A DNA stretch of 64,000 bases from an uncultured Acidobacteriota bacterium (GTDB lineage Bacteria; Acidobacteriota; Blastocatellia; Pyrinomonadales; Pyrinomonadaceae): the NCBI GenBank assembly GCA_937859595.1, contig CALMAH010000001.1, forward strand, positions 62,001 to 126,000, in the 5' to 3' direction. This document shows, in pieces, positions 1-8,909 of the stretch. Below the pieces are notes generated by a model. The model had not been told where the DNA came from. It made no database searches and worked only from the letters and a program-made list of their open reading frames with translations. Each line of letters opens with the position of its first letter. Position 1 is the stretch's first letter. A program made the translations under genes and the position numbers.

Positions 1-2017
1 CTGTAACCGCCGATCTGTGGTCGTCCGCGGCAATCGAAAGCCGGGACCCGGCCTCCGTCAGATCGTCACGAGCCCTCTCGAATGCCGCCTGTCGTTCGGG
101 AAGATCTTTTGCTGCCTGCTCAAGCGCAATGAACCTTCGGTGATCGTCGGCTGTTGCGTTGCGTTTGTCTACCGCCGCCGCAAGTTGTTCGTCAAGATGA
201 GCGTATCTCTCCATCTGTTCGACCAAGATATTCCGTTCGGATCCCAGTCTCTCCGTATTACTCTCTGCATTGGTCACACGCTCTCTCAACTCCGCCTCGC
301 GCACGAGTTTTTCTCTCAGAACGGCTGATCGCCCCTTTGGGTCGTCCAACCGGGCCAGCGCTTGTTCAAGAGCGCGGAGCTCATTTTCGGTTTCAGCCCG
401 CGTCGCAGATCGGCGGTCCAATTCGTCCCGTTCGGCGCGAATTCGTGTCCCCTCAGCCTCTATTTCGGCACAGTTCTTTTCGAGCATGGGAACTTTGCCT
501 GACGCTATCTCGGCAATGCGCGCCATCTCAAGTTCTCGCCGGATCCCGGCATGTTCGCGTTCCAGCAGGTTTATTTCGGAACGAAGTTCGTCAAATTGTC
601 CCTTCAAAAAGCTCTCAAGAGTCTGCCCCTCCTTTAAATTGAGGCACCTTTCGCTGAGGATCGGGCAGAGTCCATTTCGTATCTCCTCCTGAAACCGCTC
701 GTCGCGCTCCAGTTGTGCCTTTTTCCGCGCCAGTTGGTTCATTAGATCATGTTCGCGATATTCAAGGTCACTTAGTTTTTCTGCCCCGGCAGACCGTTTA
801 CGTGCGTCTTTAAGTTCGGTCTTGCTCTGGGAAAAGCTTTGCCTTAACGTCTCCAGCCTTGAATCAAGCTCGGCGACCCGTTTCAGATGCCCCCGGCCCT
901 CGGCGAGTGTCTCCTTAAGTTCACCGATCTTCTTTTCGATTCGCGTTTGCTCTTCGACCGCGGGCTCCAAGGCCGCCATTTCACCACGGGCCCTTTCGAT
1001 CTCGTCGAGCCCCTCTTTTATATGCTTCAATTCAACGTTGATGGCGTTCTCGGCAGCCGCGATCTTTGCGAGTTCCTCTTTCAGCCGATCTCGCTCGGTG
1101 CGTTCCCTTTCCAACTCAACGAGCCTTGCATTTGCCGCGATGTGACGCTCGGCAGGGATACGCAGCGGGCCGATCTTCTCTGCTGCGCTCCGGGATCTTT
1201 CGAACTCAGCCTCAGCTTGATCGCAAAGCAGTCTGGCACGTGATAACTCAGCCTCCAGCCGTTCTTTTTCTTTTCTAGCGGCGTCGGCCACCTTCTCCTT
1301 TCTCTCAAACTCATCTAGCCGGGATCGCTCGGCGACCTCGCTTTCACGAAGAGAACCAAGTTCGGCTGACAAACTGGCGAGCAACTCTCTTGTTTGTCGA
1401 AGCTCCGCCGCAACCTCGTCGTATCGAACCAATTCCCCCTCGCCCCGGTGAGCCAAATTATTCAGTTCGGCGACTGATGATTCGACGAACCTTTGTGTCT
1501 TAAGTAACTCTTCAGCCGCGGCCCGATACTCCTCGACCTTAAGCAGTACATCGAACGTACGTTTTCTCTCCGCCGGGGCGCTCAGAAATATAGCGGTCAG
1601 CGTGCCTTGCGGAACGCCGACGGCATGGCGAAAAAGCGATTCAAGATCCGTTCCCGACCCAACGCCCAGATGCTGCCTCAGAAACCTCCCTACATCTTCT
1701 TTTTTGTCAGCGACTCGCTCCCCTATCGCCGAATCGAACACGTGATAACCGGTCCCCGTGTCGCGTTGAACAGTATATTCCCGTTCGTCCAGTCCGCTTA
1801 TGAAAGAGACCCGGGCATAACCTTTCTTCGCCCCCCTCCGACAAAATTCGTCCTTCTTATAGTCCAGGAGATCGAACATCGTCCACGCGATCGCTTCGAT
1901 GATGGTGGTCTTTCCGGATCCGTTCGGACCGGTGATCGCCGTGGTTCCGCGGGTGAATTCGAATGTGGAATCGGCGTGAGATTTGATATTCTCAAGCGCG
2001 ACCTTTGTGATATGCAT
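1..2017 (-). CDS. sbcC: SbcC/Rad50-type exonuclease ATPase subunit (3' end off window)
   Basis: This is an SMC-like DNA repair ATPase that normally works with the SbcD nuclease on DNA ends and hairpins. The start MHITKVALENIKSH leads into a Walker A motif GPNGSGKTT (residues 30-38), followed by the VPQGTLTAIFL-type segment and then hundreds of Glu/Arg/Lys/Leu-rich residues typical of long coiled coil. In mid-coil there are two cysteines, C451 and C458 (CPILSERC), where Rad50 proteins carry the zinc hook; the usual motif is CPxC, so the spacing here is unusual. The frame stays open for 672 codons to the left edge, so the C-terminal ATPase half is missing. The upstream neighbour is divergent, so any sbcD partner must lie beyond the edge or elsewhere. 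The SbcC/Rad50 family call is firm; the exact subfamily is less so. Confidence 0.85.
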   Translation of the reverse strand, partial: MHITKVALENIKSHADSTFEFTRGTTAITGPNGSGKTTIIEAIAWTMFDLLDYKKDEFCRRGAKKGYARVSFISGLDEREYTVQRDTGTGYHVFDSAIGERVADKKEDVGRFLRQHLGVGSGTDLESLFRHAVGVPQGTLTAIFLSAPAERKRTFDVLLKVEEYRAAAEELLKTQRFVESSVAELNNLAHRGEGELVRYDEVAAELRQTRELLASLSAELGSLRESEVAERSRLDEFERKEKVADAARKEKERLEAELSRARLLCDQAEAEFERSRSAAEKIGPLRIPAERHIAANARLVELERERTERDRLKEELAKIAAAENAINVELKHIKEGLDEIERARGEMAALEPAVEEQTRIEKKIGELKETLAEGRGHLKRVAELDSRLETLRQSFSQSKTELKDARKRSAGAEKLSDLEYREHDLMNQLARKKAQLERDERFQEEIRNGLCPILSERCLNLKEGQTLESFLKGQFDELRSEINLLEREHAGIRRELEMARIAEIASGKVPMLEKNCAEIEAEGTRIRAERDELDRRSATRAETENELRALEQALARLDDPKGRSAVLREKLVREAELRERVTNAESNTERLGSERNILVEQMERYAHLDEQLAAAVDKRNATADDHRRFIALEQAAKDLPERQAAFERARDDLTEAGSRLSIAADDHRSAVT

Positions 2018-2154
2018 CAGGCCAGTTGCCAGCTCCCTTGCTTAGCGGACACCCCAGTGAAGTTCCGTTAGCACTATATTTATTAGATTCTAAGGCATGG
2101 CGGGACCAAACTCTAGATGCGTCCAGACGGTCGAAATTTAACGGAACGAGAAAT

Positions 2155-2451
2155 ATGAAGATATCTGCCAGAGAAAGCGTGATCTTGATCCTTCATACCC
2201 CGCGTGAAAAGTTGCTTGGGATCCTGGATGGGATCGACAGCGCCGGTGTTTTCCTCCGGGCTATCGATCTCGGCTATTTTGATGACTGGTGCCACTCCAT
2301 CGCGCAGGGCGAACCGTATTTGCCGATGAGCGATTACTTTATCCCGATGTGGAGGGTTGAAAGGGTCGTTCGCGACTCGGGCACAGCTGAAACACCGTCG
2401 ATGGCCGAGGAGTTTGAGCGCAGAACCGGAAAGAATCTGGGAGAATTTTAG
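2155..2451 (+). CDS. conserved-looking small protein of unknown function (98 aa)
   Basis: I do not recognise a named family. The protein starts MKISARESVILILHT, predicted to form beta strands, followed by a segment ending in a Trp/Cys pair (DDWCHSIAQGEP) and an acidic C-terminus; it has no signal peptide or membrane segment. An earlier ATG at 2026 exists, but the stretch from there reads as low-quality coding. The ATG at 2155 is preceded by GGAACGAG, a plausible ribosome site, so this start was preferred. It is divergent from the sbcC-type gene and its stop overlaps the 3' end of the convergent DUF4097 gene by 4 bases. It is probably cytosolic; function unknown. Confidence 0.6.
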   Translation: MKISARESVILILHTPREKLLGILDGIDSAGVFLRAIDLGYFDDWCHSIAQGEPYLPMSDYFIPMWRVERVVRDSGTAETPSMAEEFERRTGKNLGEF

Positions 2452-3488
2452 TCTTGTTTCCTGATCCCGATCCGCCCGCTGGTGGTGGTTACGTTCACGT
2501 TGGTGGTCCCCGCACCTATGGTTCCGACAATGCTCTTGCCGCCGGGGAACTCGTTTTCGGTGAGGATCTCGATCGGCAGATCTGAGTCAAACGAACCGAA
2601 ACCAAAAGATGCAGCGATCTTGGCCGAGACCGACTCAGGCAATGCCAGCTCAATAGCCCCGTTGCTTGTCTTAAAGCTGTAGATCCCGCCTTCAAGTAGC
2701 GCCCCGGAGAAGAGGACGGATCCGGAGATCGAACTCGCGTCGATCTGTCGGTGGATCGATTGTTGGACCGAGATACTGCCGCTGTTCGTCTTTGCCCGGA
2801 AAGCATCGCCGATCTGGCCAGGCTTCACACCAAAAACGGCGATGTTGCCGGTGGTGCTGTCAAGCGAGATCGCTCCGGACGAATTTTCGATCACAAGATC
2901 ACCTTGCAGCGCGGAAGCCGTTATTCCATCAGTTACGTTTCTAATTGCGATGCTCCCCTCTACGATCTTTATACCGACCTTTCGCACCGAATCAACGACC
3001 GTATCCGTCGACCGTCCCTCGATCGAAAGAACCGCGCCGATCGGGACATCCATTTCAATGGTGTCGCCGGAGAGGCAAGCCGGGGCTGGCCCCTGGCCGG
3101 CGCCCTGCGGCTGAGGCGGCCTTATCCATACCCAATGGGCACGGTCTGTGCCGTTCTCGCGTTCAAGTACACGCATTTCGAATCGAAGCCCGGACCTGAC
3201 ATAAACCCGAACCTCGTTCCTTTCCCAGCCGTTGATCTTGAGATCCGCCTCGGCGACGCAAAACTTGAGGTTCACCCCTGAGCTGGAAGCGATGCGCATC
3301 TCTGAATCAATGGATTCGCCTCGACGCGGAGGCCTGGGCAAACGGACCGTCGGCACACGTACATCCACTCTTGGAACTGCCGGCGGCCTTGGCGGCGTTG
3401 GAACAGGCCTTTCTTGCCCGAAGGCAGCACTTATCCCGCCTACCAAAAACATGACCGACAATGTAACTTTTACGAAACGGATCTTCAA
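2448..3488 (-). CDS. secreted DUF4097-type beta-repeat protein
   Basis: A 346-aa exported protein. Residues 1-25 form a signal peptide ending in AAFGQ, followed by a proline/arginine-rich stretch (about 26-60) and then a long region of short repeated beta strands (e.g. GSIAIRN, GDLVIENSSG, GNIAVFG, GSISVQQ, GSVLFSG) typical of the DUF4097 putative adhesin-like family. These form right-handed beta structures in the periplasm or at the cell surface; biochemical function is unknown. It lies immediately downstream of an ECF sigma/anti-sigma pair on the same strand (25 bases after the anti-sigma stop), a common arrangement, so it is probably co-transcribed and may be an output or modulator of that envelope-response unit. 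Confidence 0.7.
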   Translation of the reverse strand: MKIRFVKVTLSVMFLVGGISAAFGQERPVPTPPRPPAVPRVDVRVPTVRLPRPPRRGESIDSEMRIASSSGVNLKFCVAEADLKINGWERNEVRVYVRSGLRFEMRVLERENGTDRAHWVWIRPPQPQGAGQGPAPACLSGDTIEMDVPIGAVLSIEGRSTDTVVDSVRKVGIKIVEGSIAIRNVTDGITASALQGDLVIENSSGAISLDSTTGNIAVFGVKPGQIGDAFRAKTNSGSISVQQSIHRQIDASSISGSVLFSGALLEGGIYSFKTSNGAIELALPESVSAKIAASFGFGSFDSDLPIEILTENEFPGGKSIVGTIGAGTTNVNVTTTSGRIGIRKQD

Positions 3489-3513
3489 AATATCCTCTCA
3501 CCCGCCGCCCTGA

Positions 3514-4428
3514 CTACCTTAGGCTGGCCAACAATTCTTCCCTTTGGCCGACCGAACTTAGAAGGTCGATCTTGTCCTGATACGCGGCATAAAGCACCTG
3601 ACGTGCCGCCTGATTCTGCGGATCTTTTCTAACAACGTCCTGCATCCTATTGATGGCGTCATTGACCAATGCCAGATCGCGCTCGAACGCCACTCGAGAG
3701 GCTGGCGGGAGAACACGATCTTTTTGCTCATCAACCGAAGCTTTGAGTCCGTCGATGGTCTTGAGATAGCTTTCCTCCCCGGGTAAATATTGCAGGGTTA
3801 TCGGTCTGACCTCCGGCTGGCCCGTGCTAACTTCCCGGGTTCTACGGTGCTGGGTCGTTCTATCCGATGTCGCAACCACACGTTGCACAGAACCGGCGTC
3901 GTTCGGACCAATCGTTGTTGAAGGGCGAAGCTCAGGTTCAGCGGCGGGCGGCAGTTCATTCATAACAGCATCGCCACCTGTCCCATGAAGGCCAGATTCA
4001 ATGGATCGCATTGGCCTTGCCGCTTCAGAGCTTGCGACCAAAGGTGTGTCTTCGCTACCCGAATTGAGCGACCAGATGCCCGCAAGAACGGCAATGAGCA
4101 GAATGACGCCTGCGGCAGACGAAAACGACGGGTCAAGAAGCCGCACCGAAAGGAACCCAAAGACGCGCTGCCAGAATGGGACCGTCGCGCGGCCGGAATC
4201 GATCGAATCGTTGATCCTTGACCAGAGACGCTGGGTCGGAACCATCGCATTCATCTCACGATCCAGAGCACCAAAAACAAGGGCATTTTCTTCTTCGGAG
4301 ACGGAAAGCAAATGGGCGCAATTGTCGCACCCGGCAATGTGTTCTGAGATCATCGCCGAATGCTCCGGCGTTGTCTCTCCATCGAGAAACGCCTGAATGG
4401 CCCCTATATCAAAACAATCTTGCCTCAT
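3514..4428 (-). CDS. membrane anti-sigma factor with zinc-finger domain
   Basis: A 304-aa protein. The N-terminus carries the anti-sigma zinc-binding pattern H30-x3-C34-x2-C37 (HIAGCDNC). After about 110 residues of linker there is one membrane helix (AAGVILLIAVLAGIW), and then a 190-residue C-terminal part rich in Pro/Thr and ending in helical repeats. This is the layout of anti-sigma factors that hold an ECF sigma factor at the membrane. The ATG at 4428 was chosen because it forms an ATGA overlap with the stop of the upstream sigma gene; an open stretch of 48 further codons upstream only duplicates the sigma gene's 3' end. Partner: the sigma factor just upstream. Confidence 0.82.
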   Translation of the reverse strand: MRQDCFDIGAIQAFLDGETTPEHSAMISEHIAGCDNCAHLLSVSEEENALVFGALDREMNAMVPTQRLWSRINDSIDSGRATVPFWQRVFGFLSVRLLDPSFSSAAGVILLIAVLAGIWSLNSGSEDTPLVASSEAARPMRSIESGLHGTGGDAVMNELPPAAEPELRPSTTIGPNDAGSVQRVVATSDRTTQHRRTREVSTGQPEVRPITLQYLPGEESYLKTIDGLKASVDEQKDRVLPPASRVAFERDLALVNDAINRMQDVVRKDPQNQAARQVLYAAYQDKIDLLSSVGQREELLASLR

Positions 4429-5009
4429 AATGTCTCCCTGTTCGCCTTCCCATAGAACTTCGTGAATTCCTGCCGTGCCCTCGCCACATACTGCCCGATA
4501 CTGTTCTCGTTCAATTCCAGGCTCTCGGCTATTTCCCGATACGAAAGCCCCTGCTGCTTTAGGATCAAACAACTCCTGAGCGGTTCGCGTATCTTTTCGA
4601 ATGCCCGCCGGATCTCGCTGATCTCGCTCTTCTGTTCATACTCGACCTCGACCGAAATCACGCTGTTCTCAACTGTTTCTTTGACGTAATTCTCGTCCCT
4701 TGTGTTCGCCCTTACATTGCCGCGGACCGTATTCTTTGCGAGATTCATCGCGACCCGTATAAGCCAGGGACGAAGCATTTCGCTGCAGGTGATCGAACCA
4801 ATATTCTTAAATAGCCGGACAAACGTCTCCTGAGTCACGTCTTCGGCAAGTCCGGGATCTCGCAGGATCGATCTCGCTGCACGAAAGACGGTTCGATGGT
4901 GAAGCGCAAATGCCTCCTCGAATTCGATGGTTTCTTTCGCCGCTGCGGCCGCTGCTTGCTCGGACATTGAGTCCACAAATATTTCCGTCGCCCTACCCAT
5001 TTTTAGCAT
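4425..5009 (-). CDS. ECF-type RNA polymerase sigma factor
   Basis: About 194 aa. Region 2 is clear (FALHHRTVFRAARSILRD, then AEDVTQETFVRLFKN), followed by a region 4 helix-turn-helix (LKQQGLSYREIAESLELNENSIGQYVARAR). It should direct RNA polymerase to a small envelope-related regulon and be restrained by the membrane anti-sigma encoded immediately downstream, with which it shares ATGA. The start is uncertain: ATG codons lie at 5060, 5009, 5000 and 4967. The one at 5009 has a weak upstream ACAGG, and conserved sequence begins only after residue 40 or so. Upstream on the same strand are DUF58 and MoxR genes, so a five-gene transcription unit is possible. Confidence 0.83.
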   Translation of the reverse strand: MLKMGRATEIFVDSMSEQAAAAAAKETIEFEEAFALHHRTVFRAARSILRDPGLAEDVTQETFVRLFKNIGSITCSEMLRPWLIRVAMNLAKNTVRGNVRANTRDENYVKETVENSVISVEVEYEQKSEISEIRRAFEKIREPLRSCLILKQQGLSYREIAESLELNENSIGQYVARARQEFTKFYGKANRETL

Positions 5010-5069
5010 CGAAAAATGCCTGTCAGCTAAGATACACCACACGGCAGGCTTTTGTGACATCGGGAAAGG

Positions 5070-6506
5070 CTAAAAATTACTTATCGAAGCACGGTTTTTC
5101 AGTGCTTCAGGCAATTCAGCGGCGGGAATTGTGGTGAGTACTATCAAGGACGTTTCTGCAACTATTTCGTCTTCGGCAATTTCCGGATCAAAAATACTCG
5201 CGGCGGCCGCTTTTGGTGACCAGCTCGGCTCAGCAACGGCAAGTCGCCTAAGACACTCGTGAAGATGTGCGGCCCCGATCCCCTTAGGCCCTTTCTCGCT
5301 GCCGATTATCAGACAGATCTCTGCCTGCAGATCGGTGTAATACGACAGAAGTGAGGCCGTCATGCGAACACCTTCTTCAAAACGCTCGGAACGAAGCGGC
5401 GAAAGCCCTTTTTGTTCCTGCTCCATTATTTCTCTTGCTGTCAGAGCCGGCCGTTCACTTAACGGGATGCGGTCGTCAAGAATGACCGTCACTTTAAGGT
5501 CATCCTCGGCAAGAAACTCGCGGACGATCAGGTTCCGTGCCCGTGCGGTCGCCTTCCAATCAACCCGACGGAGATCATCGTTCGGCTGATAATCCCTTAA
5601 GGCCAAGAGGTCCTGACCCGAACCTTTTTTCTGGGTAACGGTATTGCCGGTATCAAGGACAATTTTTTCCAAGCCCTCCTTGAGCGGCTCGAGCCGTGGA
5701 AAGACGATCAACTCCGTTTCCTTGGCAGGAAGCCGTCGGCGATGGCGAAAAAAGGCAAAAGGGAAACGAGTCGATATCTCGAAATCGCGGATCATCAATC
5801 TCCCACGTTCAGGAAACACATGCACTGTGCGGTTTTCGGCCTTGCAACCGGACGGAATATAGGCAAAGTAATCAAGTGTTCGGCGAATAACCGGTGCTCG
5901 CGAAAGACGAGACGCGATAAAGGCTGGTAAGACTTTTCGTAAGTCCTCGGCCGCGGCCGATTCCTCACGCTGAACACCCCTCACCTCGGCAACTACGGAA
6001 TAACTTGCAAAGAGCCGCTTCCTATTGTCGAGCCCAACGAATATGGGGGTCTCCTCACCTGCAAAGATGGTGTCCGGAAAACGCATCTTGACGTCAACCT
6101 TTTTGAGCATTATCCCACCGGCTGCAAAACCGATCACCATTGCGGCGGTCAGGAACGACAGCACAAGGAAAAGTAGGTTGTTGCCCGTGTTCCACGCGGA
6201 GAACCCAACGATCACTAGAAGCCCGAGCATGATCGCCCCTCCCATTGTGAATTCAAAAGGGAGGTTCAGTTGGGAAGCTTCTTTGCTGGCGTTGCGGGCA
6301 AGCGGGGGGACAACGAATACCAAGATAAGCAAGACGAAGACAAGCGAGACCGCTGCTGCGGCACCGGCTACCCGGGTGTCGCCGGCCCGATGCGCGTAAA
6401 GGGTCACGGCGGAAAGCACTGCACCACCGAGGATGGCAGCCACGGCGAGTAGGCCATTGCGCAGATCGCGAAGGCTGAAAAGCTGTCGAATTATTCCTTG
6501 CTTCAC
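5070..6506 (-). CDS. DUF58 domain membrane protein
   Basis: A 478-aa protein. The N-terminal third holds several membrane helices (about residues 15-40, 45-68 and 85-135). The C-terminal part has the DUF58 signature, with DLLALRDYQPNDDLRRVDW followed by KATARARNLIVREF. DUF58 proteins nearly always occur beside MoxR AAA+ ATPases, as here (MoxR ends 38 bases upstream). They are thought to work with VWA-type proteins as chaperone-like assemblies for envelope or metal-cofactor maturation; the substrate is unknown in this case. No VWA gene is visible downstream; the sigma/anti-sigma pair follows instead. Confidence 0.85.
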   Translation of the reverse strand: MKQGIIRQLFSLRDLRNGLLAVAAILGGAVLSAVTLYAHRAGDTRVAGAAAAVSLVFVLLILVFVVPPLARNASKEASQLNLPFEFTMGGAIMLGLLVIVGFSAWNTGNNLLFLVLSFLTAAMVIGFAAGGIMLKKVDVKMRFPDTIFAGEETPIFVGLDNRKRLFASYSVVAEVRGVQREESAAAEDLRKVLPAFIASRLSRAPVIRRTLDYFAYIPSGCKAENRTVHVFPERGRLMIRDFEISTRFPFAFFRHRRRLPAKETELIVFPRLEPLKEGLEKIVLDTGNTVTQKKGSGQDLLALRDYQPNDDLRRVDWKATARARNLIVREFLAEDDLKVTVILDDRIPLSERPALTAREIMEQEQKGLSPLRSERFEEGVRMTASLLSYYTDLQAEICLIIGSEKGPKGIGAAHLHECLRRLAVAEPSWSPKAAAASIFDPEIAEDEIVAETSLIVLTTIPAAELPEALKNRASISNF

Positions 6507-6544
6507 CGTTGAGGGAAACTAAACTCAAACCGTTCGAGACGGCG

Positions 6545-7543
6545 CTAGACCGGCACCTCGATACGTTGAAGTATTTCGTGCAAGATCTGTTCGGCCTCAC
6601 GGGTTTTTTGCCGCAATCCTGAAGGCCGTGCGCCGATGATCATCCTGTGTGCGAAGCATGGCACCACGAGACGCTTTATGTCGTCGGCGATGCAATAGTC
6701 TCTTCCTTCTACAAGCGCAAGTGACTGTGCCGAGCGGAAAAGTGCCAGCGAACCACGCGGGCTTATGCCAAGCTCGACGGTGTCGTTCTGCCGCGTTGCT
6801 TCGACGATCTTGAGGAGGTAGTCAACCAGCACGTCGTCTACGCGAACGTTCGACACATTTTCCTGCAAGGAGATCAGCTCCGCTTGTGACAACACCGGTT
6901 CCACCAGATCAAGCGGATCGAGGGTTTCACGGTCGCGAAGGATCGCCATCTCGTCAACGGGGCTCGGATAACCGATATGAAGCCGCAGGGTAAAGCGGTC
7001 GAGTTGAGATTCGGGCAGTGGATAGGTCCCGTGATGTTCGGTCGGGTTCTGCGTGGCGATCACCATGAACGGGAGCGGGAGCCTGCGGGATATGCCTTCC
7101 ACGGTCACTTGCTCCTCGGCCATCGCTTCGAGTAAGGCCGATTGGGTTTTCGGAGTGGCCCGGTTGATCTCGTCGGCGACAACAATGTTCGAAAAGATCG
7201 GACCCGGTTTCCATTCAAAATCGCCCGATCGCTGATTGAATATTGAAATGCCCAAGACGTCGGACGGGAGAAGATCGGAGGTAAACTGGATACGCTGGAT
7301 AGTCAGGTCTAACGACCTTGCGACCGCATTTGCAAGGGTCGTTTTCCCAATGCCCGGAACATCCTCGATCAACAAATGTCCGCCGGCGAACAGCGTGACC
7401 AGGGCGAGTTTCACGGTCTCAGGCTTTCCGCGAATTACAGATCCTATCGCCTTTCGCAGTTCATCGATCTTTGCGTTCGGGTCTTTGATCCTTCCCGCCG
7501 CCACTGTCGAAGTTTCCGATTCAGTCGTTATCCAATCTCGCAT
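6545..7543 (-). CDS. MoxR-family AAA+ ATPase
   Basis: A 332-aa AAA+ protein. The Walker A is EDVPGIGKTTLA (K67), the Walker B/sensor region is VADEINRATPKTQSALLEAM, and EEQVTVEG and ATQNPTEHHGTYPLPESQLDRF are diagnostic MoxR stretches. C-terminal lid sequences (SPRGSLALFRSAQ) are also present. MoxR ATPases act as chaperones that activate or assemble partner complexes, usually with a DUF58 protein, encoded here immediately downstream. Length matches the family (about 310-340 aa). The start at 7543 (MRDWITTESE) adds a short non-conserved N-terminal tail before the conserved IDELRKAIGSVIRGK, so a later start cannot be excluded. Confidence 0.9.
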   Translation of the reverse strand: MRDWITTESETSTVAAGRIKDPNAKIDELRKAIGSVIRGKPETVKLALVTLFAGGHLLIEDVPGIGKTTLANAVARSLDLTIQRIQFTSDLLPSDVLGISIFNQRSGDFEWKPGPIFSNIVVADEINRATPKTQSALLEAMAEEQVTVEGISRRLPLPFMVIATQNPTEHHGTYPLPESQLDRFTLRLHIGYPSPVDEMAILRDRETLDPLDLVEPVLSQAELISLQENVSNVRVDDVLVDYLLKIVEATRQNDTVELGISPRGSLALFRSAQSLALVEGRDYCIADDIKRLVVPCFAHRMIIGARPSGLRQKTREAEQILHEILQRIEVPV

Positions 7544-7680
7544 TTGTTTAGCTGTCTCAAAATAACCGCCGGAATCCCGGCTAGACCTATTCTACCCGAT
7601 TATGACCGAAGGATGTATCATAAAGTTGCACGGGACCCTTCATCTATGACAACGGGAATACCTTTCGCAACATCGAAAGT

Positions 7681-7710
7681 TTGCAATTACATTGTAAAAA
7701 CATCTAAACT
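7681..7710 (+). promoter_or_regulatory. possible sigma-70-like promoter for the pilin-like gene
   Basis: TTGCAA (7681-7686), an 18-base spacer and TAAACT (7705-7710) lie 55 bases before the ATG of the pilin-like gene in an AT-rich stretch. Match quality is moderate only. Confidence 0.25.
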
Positions 7711-7764
7711 TTTGGAACTTCGTCTGTTTGGCATCGTGTTTGGATGCGGAGAAACTGTGAGCTT

Positions 7765-8244
7765 ATGCTTAATAAGAAACACCGGATAATCGATCAGCGT
7801 GGCTTTAATTTGATCGAACTGATGATCGTGATCGCCATAATCGGGCTTCTGATCGGGGTAGGAGCAATAGCGTGGGGCGCCATGATCCGCGCAGGCAACG
7901 AGGCGGCGGCGGCAGGCACTATTGACCGCATCAGGACCTACCAGGCTCAGTTCGCGGCACGTAACCGCGGCAGATTTGGCACTTTCGACGACCTTATTCG
8001 TGCGTCCGGTTTAGACGAACAGTTCGCAGGCGAAAGACCGGTGGTCAATGGCTATGTTTTTTCGATGACCGTAGAAGACCCCTCTGACACTCGGCCCGGG
8101 TTTTATTCGATAAATGCCGATCCTCAGGTCCCCGAGGGTGTAACAGCCACCGGAACCAGGCATTTTTATACCGATTCGTCCATTGGCACAATAAAGGCGA
8201 CCGACGAGAACCGCCCAGCCACAGCCGAAGACAACTCGATTTAA
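7765..8244 (+). CDS. type IV pilin-like / pseudopilin protein
   Basis: A 159-aa prepilin. It has a short basic leader, then the type III signal sequence QRGFNLIELMIVIAIIGLL, with the cleavage Gly followed by Phe and the conserved Glu five residues on, leading into the long hydrophobic N-terminal helix. The rest is a small globular domain without recognisable pilus-class motifs (QAQFAARNRGRFGTFDDLI resembles many minor pilins and pseudopilins). Processing by a PilD-type peptidase and assembly into a type IV pilus or type II secretion pseudopilus would be expected. The ATG at 7765 is preferred over the one at 7744 because it gives a normal-length leader. tRNA-Val follows 16 bases downstream. 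No other pilus gene is present in the window. Confidence 0.85.
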   Translation: MLNKKHRIIDQRGFNLIELMIVIAIIGLLIGVGAIAWGAMIRAGNEAAAAGTIDRIRTYQAQFAARNRGRFGTFDDLIRASGLDEQFAGERPVVNGYVFSMTVEDPSDTRPGFYSINADPQVPEGVTATGTRHFYTDSSIGTIKATDENRPATAEDNSI

Positions 8245-8260
8245 TGAGTTCAACATTCAG

Positions 8261-8335
8261 GCCGTCTTAGCTCAGTGGTAGAGCACACGCTTCACACGCG
8301 TGGGGCCACAAGTTCAAATCTTGTAGACGGCACCA
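8261..8335 (+). tRNA. tRNA-Val (anticodon CAC)
   Basis: The acceptor stem GCCGTCT/AGACGGC pairs fully. The D arm is TAGCTCAGTGGTAGAGCA, the anticodon stem is CACGC/GCGTG around loop TTCACAC (anticodon CAC), and the T arm is ACAAG-TTCAAAT-CTTGT. Discriminator A and an encoded CCA end at 8335. A hairpin terminator follows within 10 bases. Confidence 0.96.
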
Positions 8336-8341
8336 ACGTAG

Positions 8342-8373
8342 AAAAGGCACCTGTCTTAACAGGCGCCTTTTTT
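8342..8373 (+). terminator. rho-independent terminator after tRNA-Val
   Basis: The hairpin arms AAGGCaCCTGT and ACAGGcGCCTT pair around a CTTA loop with one A/C mismatch and are followed by a run of T. Its position directly after the tRNA fits termination of the pilin/tRNA transcript. Confidence 0.85.
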
Positions 8374-8405
8374 ATGAACTAAATGAAAGTTCAGCTACGC
8401 TATTT

Positions 8406-8654
8406 CTAAGCTATTTCCTTGCGTGTCCTGTCAATGTGGATGACAAAAGCCATCTCATCGGGCCGCTGCGGACGACGATCGCGGTCACGCGGCGTATCCC
8501 GAGGCGGCTTCTGTTCGCCCGGACGAACGACCGGGGGCCGCTCCTTTGGCGGCGGGGTCGGCCTGGGCTTCGGATCCTGACGCTGAGCAAATGCGCTCAG
8601 TGACAAGATCGCCACAGTAAAAAAAATAAAAGTTATCTGCTTCAGTATCCTCAT
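8406..8654 (-). CDS. small secreted proline/arginine-rich protein (82 aa)
   Basis: It starts MRILKQITFIFFTVAILS with a clear signal peptide ending in SAFAQ, then a disordered tail dominated by Pro, Arg, Lys and Asp (DPKPRPTPPPKERPP) and a short C-terminal segment (EMAFVIHIDRTRKEIA) that may be the only folded part. The internal ATG at 8654 was chosen over 8678 because it begins the signal sequence directly. No family recognised. It is isolated between the tRNA terminator and a divergent membrane protein gene. An exported, intrinsically disordered protein is all that can be inferred. Confidence 0.5.
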   Translation of the reverse strand: MRILKQITFIFFTVAILSLSAFAQRQDPKPRPTPPPKERPPVVRPGEQKPPRDTPRDRDRRPQRPDEMAFVIHIDRTRKEIA

Positions 8655-8909
8655 CGGTCTATGTCTTCCTCCTCCCATTTTCTAAACGCATCCGGGAAAG
8701 AGGGAAAGTGCGTCGCTGCTCCCACCCTGCTATCACGCAACCGTGGTGCCAAACAGTTGTTTTTGACGTTTCAGCCTTCTATTTGGTTGTAATAAATGAC
8801 TTACGTTCTACATTGGGCTTTACAAAACTTTACGATTTGGGTAATTGTCATACGAAAACGTGAATTTAGCAAGTATTTCCCTTGGAAATCCTGATACAAT
8901 CCCCTCAAT

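Noticed and set aside
17-2071. Several plus-strand frames of 60-160 codons across the left end
   Set aside because: They run antisense to the open SbcC-type frame, lack family sequence and have Ser/Arg-rich shadow composition.
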